NCBI RefSeq assembly: GCF_034555375.1 | Contig: NZ_CP140706.1 | Location: 4,951,001-5,015,000, forward strand | DNA from: Pseudomonas sp. B33.4 | GTDB lineage: Bacteria; Pseudomonadota; Gammaproteobacteria; Pseudomonadales; Pseudomonadaceae | Direction of reading: 5' to 3' | DNA length: 64,000 nucleotides | Shown here: positions 52,800-61,896 of the stretch, piece by piece | Layout: every line of letters starts with the position of its first letter | Position numbering within the stretch: the stretch's first letter is position 1 | Position numbers and translations under genes: made by a program | Notes under the pieces: generated by a model | The model's input: the letters and a program-made list of their open reading frames with translations, nothing else | Told to the model about the DNA's origin: nothing | Database searches by the model: none

Positions 52800-54236
52800 A
52801 TGGATCAGCCCATGACTGCTCACGCCCCCGCCGCCGCGCAAAGCGACGGCATCGACCCGATCCGCGCCGCTCAGGTGTCCGCCCGCATCGATCGCCTTCC
52901 GGCGGTCGTAACGATCTGGCGGCTGGTGGCGCTACTGTCGATCGGTGGTTTTTTCGAACTCTATGATTTGTTCCAGACCGCTTACATCAGCCCCGGTCTG
53001 ATCCGCGACGGCATCTTCGCCACCGGCAATCAGGGCGTGTTCGGTTTCTCCGATCAAGCGGCGTTTGCTTCGGCAACATTCCTCGGCCTGTTCCTCGGCG
53101 CCAGCCTGCTCAGCCCGCTGGCGGATCGTTTCGGCCGCCGTGCGATCTTCACTTTTGCGCTGGTCTGGTACACGGTGGCGACAGTGTTGATGGGCATACA
53201 GAGCTCGGCGCTGGGTATCATTTGCATGCGTTTTCTGGTCGGCATCGGCTTGGGCATCGAGTTGGTGACCATCGACGCCTACCTCTCGGAACTGGTGCCC
53301 AAACGCATGCGCAGTTCGGCGTTCGCCTTCGCGTTTTTCGTGCAGTTTCTGTCGGTGCCAGCGGTGGCGTTGATGTCGTGGTGGCTGGTGCCGCAAGCGC
53401 CATTCGGCGTATCCGGCTGGCGCTGGGTGGTGTTGGCCAGTGCGGTGTTTGCGCTGTTTATCTGGTGGCTGCGCAAGCGTCTGCCGGAATCGCCACGCTG
53501 GCTCGCGCAGCATGGCCGCTTTGATGAGGCCAAGCGGATTCTCGACACTATCGAGGCCCGCTGTGAAAAGGATCACGGTAAACCGCTGGACGCCCCCGAA
53601 GCCGTTCCGGTCGATGTCGAAGGCAAGGGCCGCTTCGCCGATATCTGGCAGCCACCGTACCGCCGTCGCGCGTTGATGCTGATCGTTTTCCACATTTTCC
53701 AGGCCATCGGTTTCTTCGGCTTCGGCAACTGGTTGCCGGCGCTGCTGTCCGGTCAGGGTGTCAGCGTTACCCATAGTTTGATGTACGCGTTCATCATCAC
53801 CCTCGCCTACCCGCTCGGGCCGCTACTGTTCGTGAAGTTCGCCAACCGCTTCGAGAACAAGTGGCAGATCGTCGGCTCGGCCCTCGGCGCGATGACCTTC
53901 GGTACGTTGTTCGCGCTGCAGACCAGCGCGTTCGGGCTGATCTTCTGCGGGGTGATGATCACCTTCTGCAACGCCTGGTTGAGCTTCAGTTATCACTCGT
54001 ACCAGAGCGAACTGTTCCCGACCAACATCCGCGCCCGCGCGGTGGGTTTCTGCTATTCGTTCAGTCGTTTGTCGACGGTGTTCAGCAGTCTGTTGATCGG
54101 TTTGTTTCTCGACAACTTCGGCACACCGGGGGTATTGGCGTTCATCGTCAGCAGCATGCTGATCGTGATGGTGACCATCGGTTGGTTCGGTCCGCGCACA
54201 CGCAATCTGGCGCTGGAGAACATTGCCCATCGCTGA
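52800..54236 (+). CDS. MFS transporter (sugar-porter/aromatic-acid type)
   Basis: A 478-residue, 12-helix MFS permease. The motif GASLLSPLADRFGRRAIF between helices 2 and 3, GIGLGIELVTIDAYLSELVPKRMRSSAF, the central WLRKRLPESPRWLAQHGRFDEAKRIL loop and the second-half SELFPTNIRARAVGFCYSFSRLSTV are sugar-porter-like and also found in niacin, benzoate or other acid symporters. The substrate is not evident. No strong ribosome site is visible; the start MDQPM at 52800 and the ATG at 52812 are both possible. Confidence 0.88.
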   Translation: MDQPMTAHAPAAAQSDGIDPIRAAQVSARIDRLPAVVTIWRLVALLSIGGFFELYDLFQTAYISPGLIRDGIFATGNQGVFGFSDQAAFASATFLGLFLGASLLSPLADRFGRRAIFTFALVWYTVATVLMGIQSSALGIICMRFLVGIGLGIELVTIDAYLSELVPKRMRSSAFAFAFFVQFLSVPAVALMSWWLVPQAPFGVSGWRWVVLASAVFALFIWWLRKRLPESPRWLAQHGRFDEAKRILDTIEARCEKDHGKPLDAPEAVPVDVEGKGRFADIWQPPYRRRALMLIVFHIFQAIGFFGFGNWLPALLSGQGVSVTHSLMYAFIITLAYPLGPLLFVKFANRFENKWQIVGSALGAMTFGTLFALQTSAFGLIFCGVMITFCNAWLSFSYHSYQSELFPTNIRARAVGFCYSFSRLSTVFSSLLIGLFLDNFGTPGVLAFIVSSMLIVMVTIGWFGPRTRNLALENIAHR

Positions 54237-54389
54237 GAGGCAACGGTCATCCTCTGCCGCTTATCGGCAAGGGATGACCGCCGCCAACACCTGATCAATG
54301 ATCAACTTATTGAAATAAAAGGATTTATTCAGAAGGCACGGTAATTGCTCCACTACGCCAGTCAGCAATTACCTACAGGTCCGCACATC

Positions 54390-54935
54390 ATGTTGATCAG
54401 TGCCAAACAACAGCAAATCATTCACCTGCCCAAAGCGCTGAATGACGATGCGACGTCCACCGCCGCAGCCGGTCTGCAAGGTGGCCTGCACGGCGCCATG
54501 CTGCAAACCCTGCAAAACCAGACCCAGGCGCAAACCGCTGAAGCCACCGCCAAAGTGCAGGACTCGGCCACGCAGATCGCCACCCAGCAAGTCAGTGAAG
54601 CCTCGCGCATCAGCGACAACGTCGACGAAGCGTTCGCCAAAACGCGCGTGGGTCTGCAATCGACCGATGCCACCACCGCCTCGGCAAAATCCGCCACCGA
54701 CGAGTTCAAGGACTACATGAGCAAAACGCCAGAACAGCGTCTGCGCGACAGTATCCTGCAGTCGATGGGGCTGACCGAAGACGACATCAAAGCCATGCCG
54801 CCGGAGAAACAATTGGCCATCGGCAAAGAGATTGCCGAGCGCTTGCAGGACAAGATGAAGCTGGCGCAGGCTGAGAAAGACAACGATGTGAAGGACAGTG
54901 ACAAGCAGGCGGACAAGTTTCTCGCTGCGCTGTGA
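54390..54935 (+). CDS. Alanine/glutamine-rich hypothetical protein
   Basis: A 181-residue hydrophilic, helical protein. The opening MLISAKQQQIIHLPKALNDD is followed by long alanine/threonine/glutamine-rich coiled stretches (QAQTAEATAKVQDSATQIA), then KTPEQRLRDSILQSMGLTEDDIKAMPPEKQLAIGKEIAERLQDKM near residues 110-155. There is no signal peptide and no recognised domain. A terminator follows at once, so it is a single-gene unit. Function unknown. Confidence 0.7.
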   Translation: MLISAKQQQIIHLPKALNDDATSTAAAGLQGGLHGAMLQTLQNQTQAQTAEATAKVQDSATQIATQQVSEASRISDNVDEAFAKTRVGLQSTDATTASAKSATDEFKDYMSKTPEQRLRDSILQSMGLTEDDIKAMPPEKQLAIGKEIAERLQDKMKLAQAEKDNDVKDSDKQADKFLAAL

Positions 54936-54948
54936 TTCGGCTGTTTTT

Positions 54949-54974
54949 AAAAAGTCCCGCCAGGGACTTTTTTT
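54949..54974 (+). terminator. Rho-independent terminator
   Basis: AAAAAGTCCC, loop GCCA, GGGACTTTTTTT: 8-10 bp stem with a T run, 14 nt after the stop codon of the gene at 54390. Confidence 0.92.
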
Positions 54975-55118
54975 GTTTGGAGGGGTAAACCGTTCGTCGC
55001 AAATACCGTCGCACCTGTAATTTCTGACAGTAGACGACATGCTCTGCCTGAAGAACTATGGATTTGTTCGCGCATAACCCTATGCGTAACTCCATTGATG
55101 ATTTGCAGGGATAAGGCC

Positions 55119-55535
55119 ATGAGCAAGGATAAAAACGCCGTCGACTTTCTCAATCTGAAGGTTAAGGAAAAAGGTGGAGAGGAAGAATTGATCCCCACCA
55201 GCCGCATCATTTTCGATCTGACGCCCGATCTATTGAGAGTGGGCGGATTCGACAATAAAACTACCGCACCGCAGTGGGGTGCAGAGTTCCACATCGGTCA
55301 GCCGATTAAAGTGGGTACGTACAGTTTTAATAACTCCAGTAACAGCGGCTTCTATAACCCGATAAACGCCAATGCATCCTGGGGCTCGATCAGTGATGCC
55401 AGCGAAATTACCGTGACGGCAGTCGACATCGAGACAAGAAGTATTGCCGGCAACTTCCAGTTCACCGTCCAGGACAGTCACGACAAAGACAAAACCGCAG
55501 ACGTCTACGGAAATTTTTCGTTCTCGAAGCAGTGA
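55119..55535 (+). CDS. Beta-rich hypothetical protein, tandem paralogue 1
   Basis: A 138-residue soluble protein predicted as all-beta: PTSRIIFDLTPDLLRVGGFDNK, EFHIGQPIKVGTYSFNN, GFYNPINANASWGSISDASEITVTAVDIETRSIAGNFQFTVQD, then YGNFSFSKQ. It shares this pattern with the next gene, 39 bp downstream. Neither has a signal peptide. The strand pattern S-A-S-E-I-T-V-T-A-V-D resembles small immunoglobulin-like or DUF6252-like domains; this is inference. The AT-rich sequence differs from its neighbours. Confidence 0.7.
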   Translation: MSKDKNAVDFLNLKVKEKGGEEELIPTSRIIFDLTPDLLRVGGFDNKTTAPQWGAEFHIGQPIKVGTYSFNNSSNSGFYNPINANASWGSISDASEITVTAVDIETRSIAGNFQFTVQDSHDKDKTADVYGNFSFSKQ

Positions 55536-55574
55536 TCGGGCGAAGGCCATCCCCGCTTAGCAGGAAGACAATAC

Positions 55575-56003
55575 ATGAACAAAGACTTGAGAAAAAAAGC
55601 TACCAGAGCCATTGGGCACTTTGCGTTGAACGTGAATGAAAACAACGAAGGGTGTAAGCCTGTTCCAACCTCCCGCCTCACGCTAGACCTGAGCACTGAT
55701 CAGTTCTATGTAGCTGGGTTCGCTGATAAGAATCTCGATTCACAGGGTGCAGATATCTACATTTTCGGAAAAATCGAAGCAAACAAAACTTACCTCTTCG
55801 AATCAGAAGGAGCCCGTGGCAACTACAACCCGGCAAATTTCGAGAGCAGTTCCTGGTCTTCTCGCTCCGGTAGCGGTGAGATCAAAATCGACGAAATAGA
55901 CTGGGAAAATAAAACTGCAAAAGGCAGTTTCTTTTTTACCGCCACCTCGCAAGACGGGAGCCAATCCGCCGAAATCAATGGAAACTTCAATTTGCAACAA
56001 TAG
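55575..56003 (+). CDS. Beta-rich hypothetical protein, tandem paralogue 2
   Basis: A 142-residue protein whose region PTSRLTLDLSTDQFYVAGFADK, YIFGKIEANKTYLFESEGARGNYNPANFESSSWSSRSGSGEIKIDEIDWENKTAKGSFFFTATS and NGNFNLQQ aligns with the first paralogue over its whole length (identity perhaps one third by eye). A CAGGAAGAC ribosome site precedes ATG 55575. The two genes are probably co-transcribed. Function unknown; a ligand- or partner-binding domain is inferred. Confidence 0.7.
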   Translation: MNKDLRKKATRAIGHFALNVNENNEGCKPVPTSRLTLDLSTDQFYVAGFADKNLDSQGADIYIFGKIEANKTYLFESEGARGNYNPANFESSSWSSRSGSGEIKIDEIDWENKTAKGSFFFTATSQDGSQSAEINGNFNLQQ

Positions 56004-56074
56004 TCAGGGCATTGCCGTGCGCTTGCTGATCAGCACCTGTCCCTCAAGTCCGAGTGACAGGTGCTCTGTCATCC

Positions 56075-57394
56075 TCAGTTCAGTTGCAGGGTTTCATTGA
56101 ACTGACTGATCGCATCCACCACATGCCTTGAGCCCTGCTGAATCTCCAGAATCACCTCCCCCGCTTCATTCGCCAATTCCACGCCAAGCCCGGTCCGACT
56201 CAGGCTCGACTGCATGCTCGACACCGCGCTCAGCGACAGGTCATGGTTTTTGCGCACCACATCGACAATTTCCAGCGTCGCCTGACTGGTCCGCGCCGCT
56301 AGGCTACGCACCTCATCCGCAACCACCGCAAAGCCGCGCCCATGCTCACCGGCCCGCGCTGCTTCGATCGCAGCGTTGAGCGCCAGCAAGTTGGTCTGGT
56401 CGGCAATGCCGCGAATGGTCTGGACGATGGTGCCGATGATGTCCGACTGTTTGCTCACCGCATCGATGCTCGCCGCGGCTTCGTTGAGGTCGCGGGAAAT
56501 GTCCTGAATGATCTGCACGGTTTGCTGCACGACCTGTGAGCCTTTTTGCGCGCAGGCGTCGTTTTGTACCGAGGTGCTGTGGGCTGATTCGGCAGCGTTC
56601 TGCAACGTGGTCATCTGATGGGTGATGTCGCTGGCGAATTTCACCACTTTGTACAGGCGGCCCTTGGCGTCGAACAGTGGGTTGTACGACGCTTCCAGAT
56701 AGACCATGTGCCCGGACTTGTTCTTGCGCTCGAAACGATGCGAGTGATATTCGCCGCGATTGAGCGAGGCCCAGAATGCCTTGTATTGCGAGGATTCCGC
56801 TTCGCTGCGATGGCAGAACATGCTGTGGTGATGCCCGACGATTTCGTTGAGCGAGTACTGCATGGTCTTCAGAAAGTTGTCGTTGGCGGTGATGACATTG
56901 CCTTCAGGGGTGAACTCGATCACCGCCATCGAGCGGCTGATCGCGGCCAGCATGCTTTCTTCTTCATGTTCCTTGTTGATCCGCGCGGTGATGTCCGCCG
57001 CTACTTTGATCACGCTTCTGACTTGCTTGTCCGGGCCATACACCGGCATGTAACTGGCTTCGAGCCAAACCTCCCTGCCGCCCTTGTTCAAGCGCAGAAA
57101 AGTGCCGCTGATGGGTTCACCGCGAGCCAGATCACGCCACAACCTGGCGTACTCCTCACTGCGGTAAAACGCTTCCTCACAAAAGATCCGGTGATGCTTG
57201 CCGCGCACTTCATCGGCGCTGTAACCCATGGTCTTGCAGAAGTTTTCGTTGGCATCCAGGACGATGCCCTCAGGGGTGAACTCGATCATTGCCATCGAAC
57301 GGCTGATCGCTTCCAGCTTGGCGTTGGCCTCGGTCAAGGCGCAGCTGAATCGCTCGATCTGCTGCAGGTCAGCCTTGTGATGTAGGTTGAACAT
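56075..57394 (-). CDS. PAS-PAS methyl-accepting transducer, BdlA-like
   Basis: A 439-residue cytosolic protein, the same length and layout as that at 24490: PAS at about residues 25-140 ([33 protein letters not shown]), PAS at about 145-265 ([42 protein letters not shown]) and a signalling domain with [30 protein letters not shown]. There is no membrane segment and no CheR pentapeptide. BdlA-like biofilm or aerotaxis control is plausible. Confidence 0.9.
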   Translation of the reverse strand: MFNLHHKADLQQIERFSCALTEANAKLEAISRSMAMIEFTPEGIVLDANENFCKTMGYSADEVRGKHHRIFCEEAFYRSEEYARLWRDLARGEPISGTFLRLNKGGREVWLEASYMPVYGPDKQVRSVIKVAADITARINKEHEEESMLAAISRSMAVIEFTPEGNVITANDNFLKTMQYSLNEIVGHHHSMFCHRSEAESSQYKAFWASLNRGEYHSHRFERKNKSGHMVYLEASYNPLFDAKGRLYKVVKFASDITHQMTTLQNAAESAHSTSVQNDACAQKGSQVVQQTVQIIQDISRDLNEAAASIDAVSKQSDIIGTIVQTIRGIADQTNLLALNAAIEAARAGEHGRGFAVVADEVRSLAARTSQATLEIVDVVRKNHDLSLSAVSSMQSSLSRTGLGVELANEAGEVILEIQQGSRHVVDAISQFNETLQLN

Positions 57395-57973
57395 GGTTGT
57401 ATCACCTTCCGCGCGGACTTTTGATTTGATGAAAGTTCAGTTCTTTCAAGATCCACCACTACGTTCCACAGAACAGGCACACGCATTCCTCCACGGGAGG
57501 AAGTTGTCAGGTGATAAATGATGATCAATCGGAGCGTCCATGCAGCGACGCTCTAATCAAGACATCCTTCTCTTGATAGCCCGCACGCGGGCCAGCCCTA
57601 ACGCGTTGAAGAACTTCCATGTAAGCGACGCTCCTTGTTGGTTCAGTGTCGGTGCCTTGGCTTGCGCACTCTGGCAGCATGAATTCACGGACAAACGCTG
57701 TGCATCCGGCATATTTTTGCATGACGGTCGACATAGTTAGTTACAGGAAGCATAGCCAGCGGCAAGCCTTGCGCAAGGCCACTAGTCGGCCAGTATCTGG
57801 CACTTTTTGCACAAGAAACGGTTCAGCGGGGAGGTGACGGCAGGTCGGACGCCATCGCTGGCAAGCCAGCTCCCACAGGGTTCTGCGCTTTAGATCAAAT
57901 CAGCGCGTTTCCTGTGGGAGCTGGCTTGCCAGCGATGAGGCCATTACAAAACTACAAAAACGACAGAAATGAG
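57395..57973. other. Gene-free stretch between the PAS-PAS gene and the binding-protein gene
   Basis: This 579-bp gap holds the upstream region of the PAS-PAS gene (57395-57530), about 300 bp in which I see no gene, and a REP doublet (57853-57943). Small open frames on both strands have no domain or ribosome site, and I do not call them. Confidence 0.6.
57853..57943. repeat. REP doublet (GTGGGAGCTGGCTTGCCAGCGA class)
   Basis: ATCGCTGGCAAGCCAGCTCC at 57854 and its inverted copy GGAGCTGGCTTGCCAGCGAT ending near 57938, with about 35 nt between. Confidence 0.9.
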
Positions 57974-58987
57974 TTACAGGCTTCCACTTACCTTGGTCGC
58001 CACCTCCGCAGGCACCCAAGGCTTCCAGACCTGCGGCTGATCACGCAAAAACGCCTCTGCCACCACCCTCGGCTGTAAACGTTTTTCGCCCATCCCGGCC
58101 AATGTCTGGTTCAACAGATCAATCGGCAAATCGACCTTTTCAAAGAACGTCACCAGTTCCGGGTACTGTGCCTTGAACGGCGCCGACACGCCAATCGCCA
58201 GGCGCGCCGGCATTGAACGGGTGCCCTTGGGGTTTGGGTTATTGGCATCGGCCAGGGTCTTCCAGGCCTCGGCATCGAACGGCGGCTCCTCCAGTTTCAC
58301 CAGTTTGAACCGGCCGAGCAGCGGCGTCGGTGACCAGTAGTAGAACAACACCGGTTTACCGCGTTTGATCGACGACGCCACTTCGGCATCCAGCGCCGCG
58401 CCGGAACCGGTGCGGAAGTTGACGAAACTGTCGTTCAACGCATAAGCCTTGAGCTTCTGGCTGTTGACGATTTCCGAGGTCCAGCCGGTCGGGCTGTTGA
58501 GGAAACGTCCACGAGAAGGATCTTCCGGGTCACGGAACACGTCTTTGTAGCGCGGCAGATCCGCCACCGAGTTCAGCTCTGGCGCCAACGCTTTGATCCC
58601 GCGCGCAGGATCGCCCTTGATCACATATTCCGGCACCCACCAGCCTTCGGTCGCGCCTTTGACCGTGTCGCCGAGGCCAAATACCTTGCCCTCGGCAGCG
58701 GCCTTGACCCACGCCGGACTGCGCCCGGCCCATTCTTCGCCGATCACCTGAATATCGTTTTTCGCCAGTGCGGCCTCAAGGCTGACCGTGCTGCCGGGCA
58801 AGGTGTCGGTCGGGTAGCCGTAGCCTTTTTCAACGATCAGGCGCAGCACTTCGGTGATAAAGCTACCGCTCTCCCAAGTGATGTCGCCGAAGTGGATCGG
58901 CGCGGTTTTTTCCGTCGCCGAAACAGCGCCGACGCTCAGGCTCAACGCCAATAGCGAGCTGCCGAGCACGGTTTTGATCGATCTCAT
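57974..58987 (-). CDS. Glycine-betaine/OpuAC-type ABC substrate-binding protein (orphan)
   Basis: A 337-residue exported protein with a signal peptide (MRSIKTVLGSSLLALSLSVG then AVSA). OpuAC-like stretches are IHFGDITWESGSFITEVLRLIVEKGYGYPT, DIQVIGEEWAGRSPAWVKAAAEGKV, GRFLNSPTGWTSEIVNSQKLKAYAL, and KPVLFYYWSPTPLLGRFKLVKLEEPPFD, with the aromatic residues (W, Y) that cage quaternary amines. No permease or ATPase is adjacent, so it is an orphan binding protein. Its ATG overlaps the upstream sigma-factor gene by four bases, so the two are translationally coupled. Confidence 0.9.
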   Translation of the reverse strand: MRSIKTVLGSSLLALSLSVGAVSATEKTAPIHFGDITWESGSFITEVLRLIVEKGYGYPTDTLPGSTVSLEAALAKNDIQVIGEEWAGRSPAWVKAAAEGKVFGLGDTVKGATEGWWVPEYVIKGDPARGIKALAPELNSVADLPRYKDVFRDPEDPSRGRFLNSPTGWTSEIVNSQKLKAYALNDSFVNFRTGSGAALDAEVASSIKRGKPVLFYYWSPTPLLGRFKLVKLEEPPFDAEAWKTLADANNPNPKGTRSMPARLAIGVSAPFKAQYPELVTFFEKVDLPIDLLNQTLAGMGEKRLQPRVVAEAFLRDQPQVWKPWVPAEVATKVSGSL

Positions 58988-59511
58988 GCGAACCTCTTGT
59001 CTTGCAGGAATTGGTTGGCGCTGTGGCGATCGCACAGCGCTTGGGAACGGTTCATGTACTCGCTGACCGAGCGCTGGGAGATGCCCAGTTCGGCGGCGAT
59101 TTGCGGGTAGGTCAGGCCGTCGATGCGCGCGAGCAGAAACGCTGTGCGAACCTTGCCGGGCAAGCGCTGCAAGCTGTGATCGAGGCGGTTGAGGGTTTGC
59201 GTCAGCTGGACGAGTTCTTCCGCTGATGCGGCGTAATCGACGTCGATCTGCTGGCGATGGCGACGCTCCAGATCACCGCGCCGCCAGCGCTGATAAAGCA
59301 AGCGCTGGGCGATCGTCGTCAGCAAGGCGCGAGGTTCGCGAATAGCCCTTAGCGACGGTGCTTCGAGTAACTGCACGAAGGTTTCCGCGGCGATGTCTTC
59401 AATACTGGCGGCGTCATGCAGATGACGACGCAGATAGCTACAGAGCCAGCGATAGTGGGCGCGAAACAGGCCGTCCACGGTGTGACGATGGGAAAGGTCG
59501 GCGCCGGACAT
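58984..59511 (-). CDS. FecI-like ECF sigma factor
   Basis: A 175-residue ECF sigma of FecI type: region 2 at about residues 12-80 (VDGLFRAHYRWLCSYLRRHL, DIAAETFVQLLE, EPRALLTTIAQRLLYQRWRR) and region 4 at about 110-160 (LDHSLQRLPGKVRTAFLLARIDGLTYPQIAAELGISQRSVSEYMNR). FecI sigmas normally sit with a fecR anti-sigma gene and a TonB receptor; here the next gene, overlapping by ATGA, is a binding protein. The start at 59511 is the ATG before SGADLSHRH; an earlier in-frame start exists. Confidence 0.88.
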   Translation of the reverse strand: MSGADLSHRHTVDGLFRAHYRWLCSYLRRHLHDAASIEDIAAETFVQLLEAPSLRAIREPRALLTTIAQRLLYQRWRRGDLERRHRQQIDVDYAASAEELVQLTQTLNRLDHSLQRLPGKVRTAFLLARIDGLTYPQIAAELGISQRSVSEYMNRSQALCDRHSANQFLQDKRFA

Positions 59512-59632
59512 AGGGGCTCCTGGGTTAGGGGTCGCTGAATGTCCGGTGTTCCGGTGGCGCGATCGTAGCAAGGCGCCTTATTCTTTAATAATACTTATAT
59601 TTCATTTTTATATTCCATTTTGAAATATAAAA

Positions 59633-59702
59633 CAAAAGATCGCAGCCTCTGCGGCTCCTGCATCGATCCCCTGTAGGCGTTGCCGAAGGCTGCGATCTTT
59701 TA
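59633..59702. repeat. REP-type repeat (degenerate, GCTGCGATCTTTT class)
   Basis: AAAAGATCGCAGCCTCTGCGG on the left and CCGAAGGCTGCGATCTTTTA on the right form an imperfect palindrome. It lies between two minus-strand genes and probably separates their messages. Confidence 0.75.
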
Positions 59703-60491
59703 GCGCAAGCGGCCATAGCCAAGTTCTTCAGCCTCACGCTGATAGTCGAGGAGGATCTGATAATCGCTCTCGCTAGCCGCAAGCACCTCAGGCAATCTCA
59801 AGGTCTGCACGACATCAGGGAGTTCGCGCAAGGTTTCATTCATTACCTGTCGGAGCTGCTCGATCTGCTCATCCGTAGCGCTACCGACCGTAATGAACGG
59901 CAAGGTCGGCCCCCACGCACTGCGAGCGATCACCCGCAAGGCACTGACTTCTTCCGGCGCATATTGCGCCAGATAGGCGTAGGTGACGCTGTCGATGGCA
60001 GCCAGATCGGCGCGGTGTTCGCGCAACCAACGCAGGCTCTCGCGATGGCCGCCGCTGATGTCGACCGAGGCGAAGAATTGTCCGTCCTGCTGCAACGGCG
60101 CCAGACGCTGACGCAGCAGGTTCATGCCACTGTTGGAGTCCTCACTGTTGATCACCCCGCGACTGTTGTGAAAGTCCGCCAGGGTTGTGCGTGGGTCGTC
60201 AGCGCGGCCGAGGATCAGGCTGCAATGCCTGCCGGCGCTGGCGTCGGGGAGTTCGTAGCGTGGGCGGCCGACGATGCGCACGTGTCCGCGCAATGCAGTC
60301 ATCAGCGGATAGCCGCAGGTTTGTGTGAGCAGCAGATCCGGTGATAGCCAGAGCTCAAGCAATGACAGGCCTTCAGCATTCAGTCGAGTGTGGCCAAGTT
60401 GCTCGAGAATGCGCGCAATCCAGCGCTCATTGGCCGCGCGGATTGGCTCGGGGGCGATGTACATCAGAAGTTCGGTGTGGTGGTGGGTCAT
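59700..60491 (-). CDS. PhnD-family binding-protein-like protein without signal peptide
   Basis: A 263-residue protein of the phosphate/phosphonate-binding (PhnD-like) fold: LWLSPDLLLTQTCGYPLMTAL, NSRGVINSEDSNSGMNLLRQRL, HRESLRWLREHRADLAAIDSVTYAYLAQ, WGPTLPFITV. The N-terminus (MTHHHTELLMYIAPEPIRAAN) has no signal peptide, so it is cytosolic or the export signal is missing. The ATG at 60491 is chosen as the first residue of the fold; a longer frame upstream is not helpful. It is not coupled to a transporter. Function unknown. Confidence 0.8.
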   Translation of the reverse strand: MTHHHTELLMYIAPEPIRAANERWIARILEQLGHTRLNAEGLSLLELWLSPDLLLTQTCGYPLMTALRGHVRIVGRPRYELPDASAGRHCSLILGRADDPRTTLADFHNSRGVINSEDSNSGMNLLRQRLAPLQQDGQFFASVDISGGHRESLRWLREHRADLAAIDSVTYAYLAQYAPEEVSALRVIARSAWGPTLPFITVGSATDEQIEQLRQVMNETLRELPDVVQTLRLPEVLAASESDYQILLDYQREAEELGYGRLR

Positions 60492-60520
60492 CAGTGCTTT
60501 CCCATACAACGATTTTCCAA

Positions 60521-60610
60521 TGTGGGAGCGAGCTTGCTCGCGAATGCGGTGTGTCATTCAAAACATTTTGGACTGATAAGCCGCATTCGCGAGCAAGCTC
60601 GCTCCCACAG
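60521..60610. repeat. REP doublet (GTGGGAGCGAGCTTGCTCGCGAA class)
   Basis: TGTGGGAGCGAGCTTGCTCG at 60521 and its inverted copy GAGCAAGCTCGCTCCCACAG ending at 60610. Confidence 0.92.
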
Positions 60611-60630
60611 GGGACGGTAGTGTTCTTGGG

Positions 60631-61572
60631 TTAGTGATAAGGATGCTCGGGACTGTCGATCGGTTTGAAGCCATGACGCCGCCAGAACTCGCCATACCCC
60701 TGAACGAGAAACCCGCCACTGCGCGCGATCCACTGCTCGCGATGCATCCGGTAAACCGTCGGCAAGTCGTACCACGCAAGCTTGGGCAAGTCGTGATGCA
60801 CCAGATGAAAATTCAGATTCAGGAACAACCAGCGCCACGGCCAACCCGCTTCGTTCAACACCGTGCGCTGTTCCGGTTGCACATGCGGGCGATGTTCATA
60901 ATAGGAGCGGATCATCGCGATCGACAGCGCCGGCACACTGATCAGCAGCAGGTAATGCCAGACCGGCAGCACACTGAAACGGGCGATGAACCACAGCATC
61001 AATATTGTGAACGCAGCATGCGTCAGCCACATCAACCACGCCTGGCGTTCGCCATTCTTCAGCCGCAGCAACTCTTCCTGGGCCAGCGCCATCAATGCCA
61101 ACGGTGCTCCGATCGCGAAGCGGCCGAGCACGGTTTTGTTCAGCCAGTGCAGGCTGCGTTCAAACAGCGAACTGCCCTGCCAGCCAGCGCGGGTCAGGTA
61201 ACGGCTTTCCGGATCGACGCCGGGCACAGTGAGATCCTCATCGCGGTGATGCAGCAAATGGCTGTCGCGATACAGCGTATACGGATACCACACGGCAAAA
61301 GGCGCATAGCCAAGGATCTTGTTGAGGCGTACCCAGCGCGTCGGATGCCCGTGTAACAACTCGTGCTGTACCGACAGCCACAGCACCAGCAGCGGGATCA
61401 GCAACAGCGTGCTCAAGGCGCGGCCCAGCCAGTGACTATTGAGAACAATGGCAAACCAGCCGCCATAGACGCCGATCAGTAACAGCCAGGTCGGCCATTC
61501 GGTACGGGCGGTGAAGCGTTGGCGCAGGGTGTCGATCTGCTGACGATGGGCGGCGTCGAAGTAATGGGGCAT
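60631..61572 (-). CDS. Fatty acid desaturase-family membrane protein
   Basis: A 313-residue membrane protein of the fatty acid desaturase family. The histidine boxes are HELLHGHPTR, HLLHHRDED and, near the end, FHLVHHDLP; the first and second are of HxxxH / HxxHH type. Hydrophobic segments flank them (WLLLIGVYGGWFAIVL, ALSTLLLIPLLVLWLS, LLISVPALSIAMI). It probably introduces a double bond into a lipid acyl chain or acts on a related substrate. A TTG four codons upstream is also open; I chose the ATG at 61572. Confidence 0.87.
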   Translation of the reverse strand: MPHYFDAAHRQQIDTLRQRFTARTEWPTWLLLIGVYGGWFAIVLNSHWLGRALSTLLLIPLLVLWLSVQHELLHGHPTRWVRLNKILGYAPFAVWYPYTLYRDSHLLHHRDEDLTVPGVDPESRYLTRAGWQGSSLFERSLHWLNKTVLGRFAIGAPLALMALAQEELLRLKNGERQAWLMWLTHAAFTILMLWFIARFSVLPVWHYLLLISVPALSIAMIRSYYEHRPHVQPEQRTVLNEAGWPWRWLFLNLNFHLVHHDLPKLAWYDLPTVYRMHREQWIARSGGFLVQGYGEFWRRHGFKPIDSPEHPYH

Positions 61573-61683
61573 GGCGTTGCTCAAACGGGAGTCTTGCCCT
61601 TCTGTGCAACAACGATGCTGGATCTTGCAGATTTTTTTCAGGTCAAGGCAGGAGCCCGAGAACCGGGCTCCGGAAAGGTGTGA

Positions 61684-61794
61684 TCAGTGACCGAAGATGT
61701 CGACTTTCTTGGCTTTCTTCTCTGCGCGTTTTTCAATCGCGGTCTTGGCCGGTTTCTTCTTCGCGGCTTTCTTTGAATCCATACCTTTGGACAT
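61684..61794 (-). CDS. Small lysine-rich protein, 36 residues
   Basis: MSKGMDSKKAAKKKPAKTAI continues to a lysine/glutamate-rich tail ending VDIFGH. Half of the residues are charged, and it looks like a small nucleic-acid- or ribosome-associated protein. GGAG lies about 9 nt before the ATG at 61794. It is short, but its composition and ribosome site support it. Function unknown. Confidence 0.6.
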   Translation of the reverse strand: MSKGMDSKKAAKKKPAKTAIEKRAEKKAKKVDIFGH

Positions 61795-61896
61795 GATGCG
61801 TACTCCACTCACAGGGGATGTGAGGTCAGGTATACACCTATCCAGAGCCGTGCGTTCTTTTATAATTGCCGCTTTGCCCACCGACAGTCCGAACCC

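Noticed and set aside
57540..57740. Open frames on both strands in the gap (about 66 and 69 residues)
   Set aside because: No ribosome site, no domain, and the proteins are cysteine/arginine-rich translations of non-coding sequence.
57395..57973. TGGCACTTTTTGCA-like sequence that looks like a sigma-54 promoter near 57797
   Set aside because: The GG and GC dinucleotides are 8 bases apart, not the required 10, and no gene follows in the right direction at a suitable distance.
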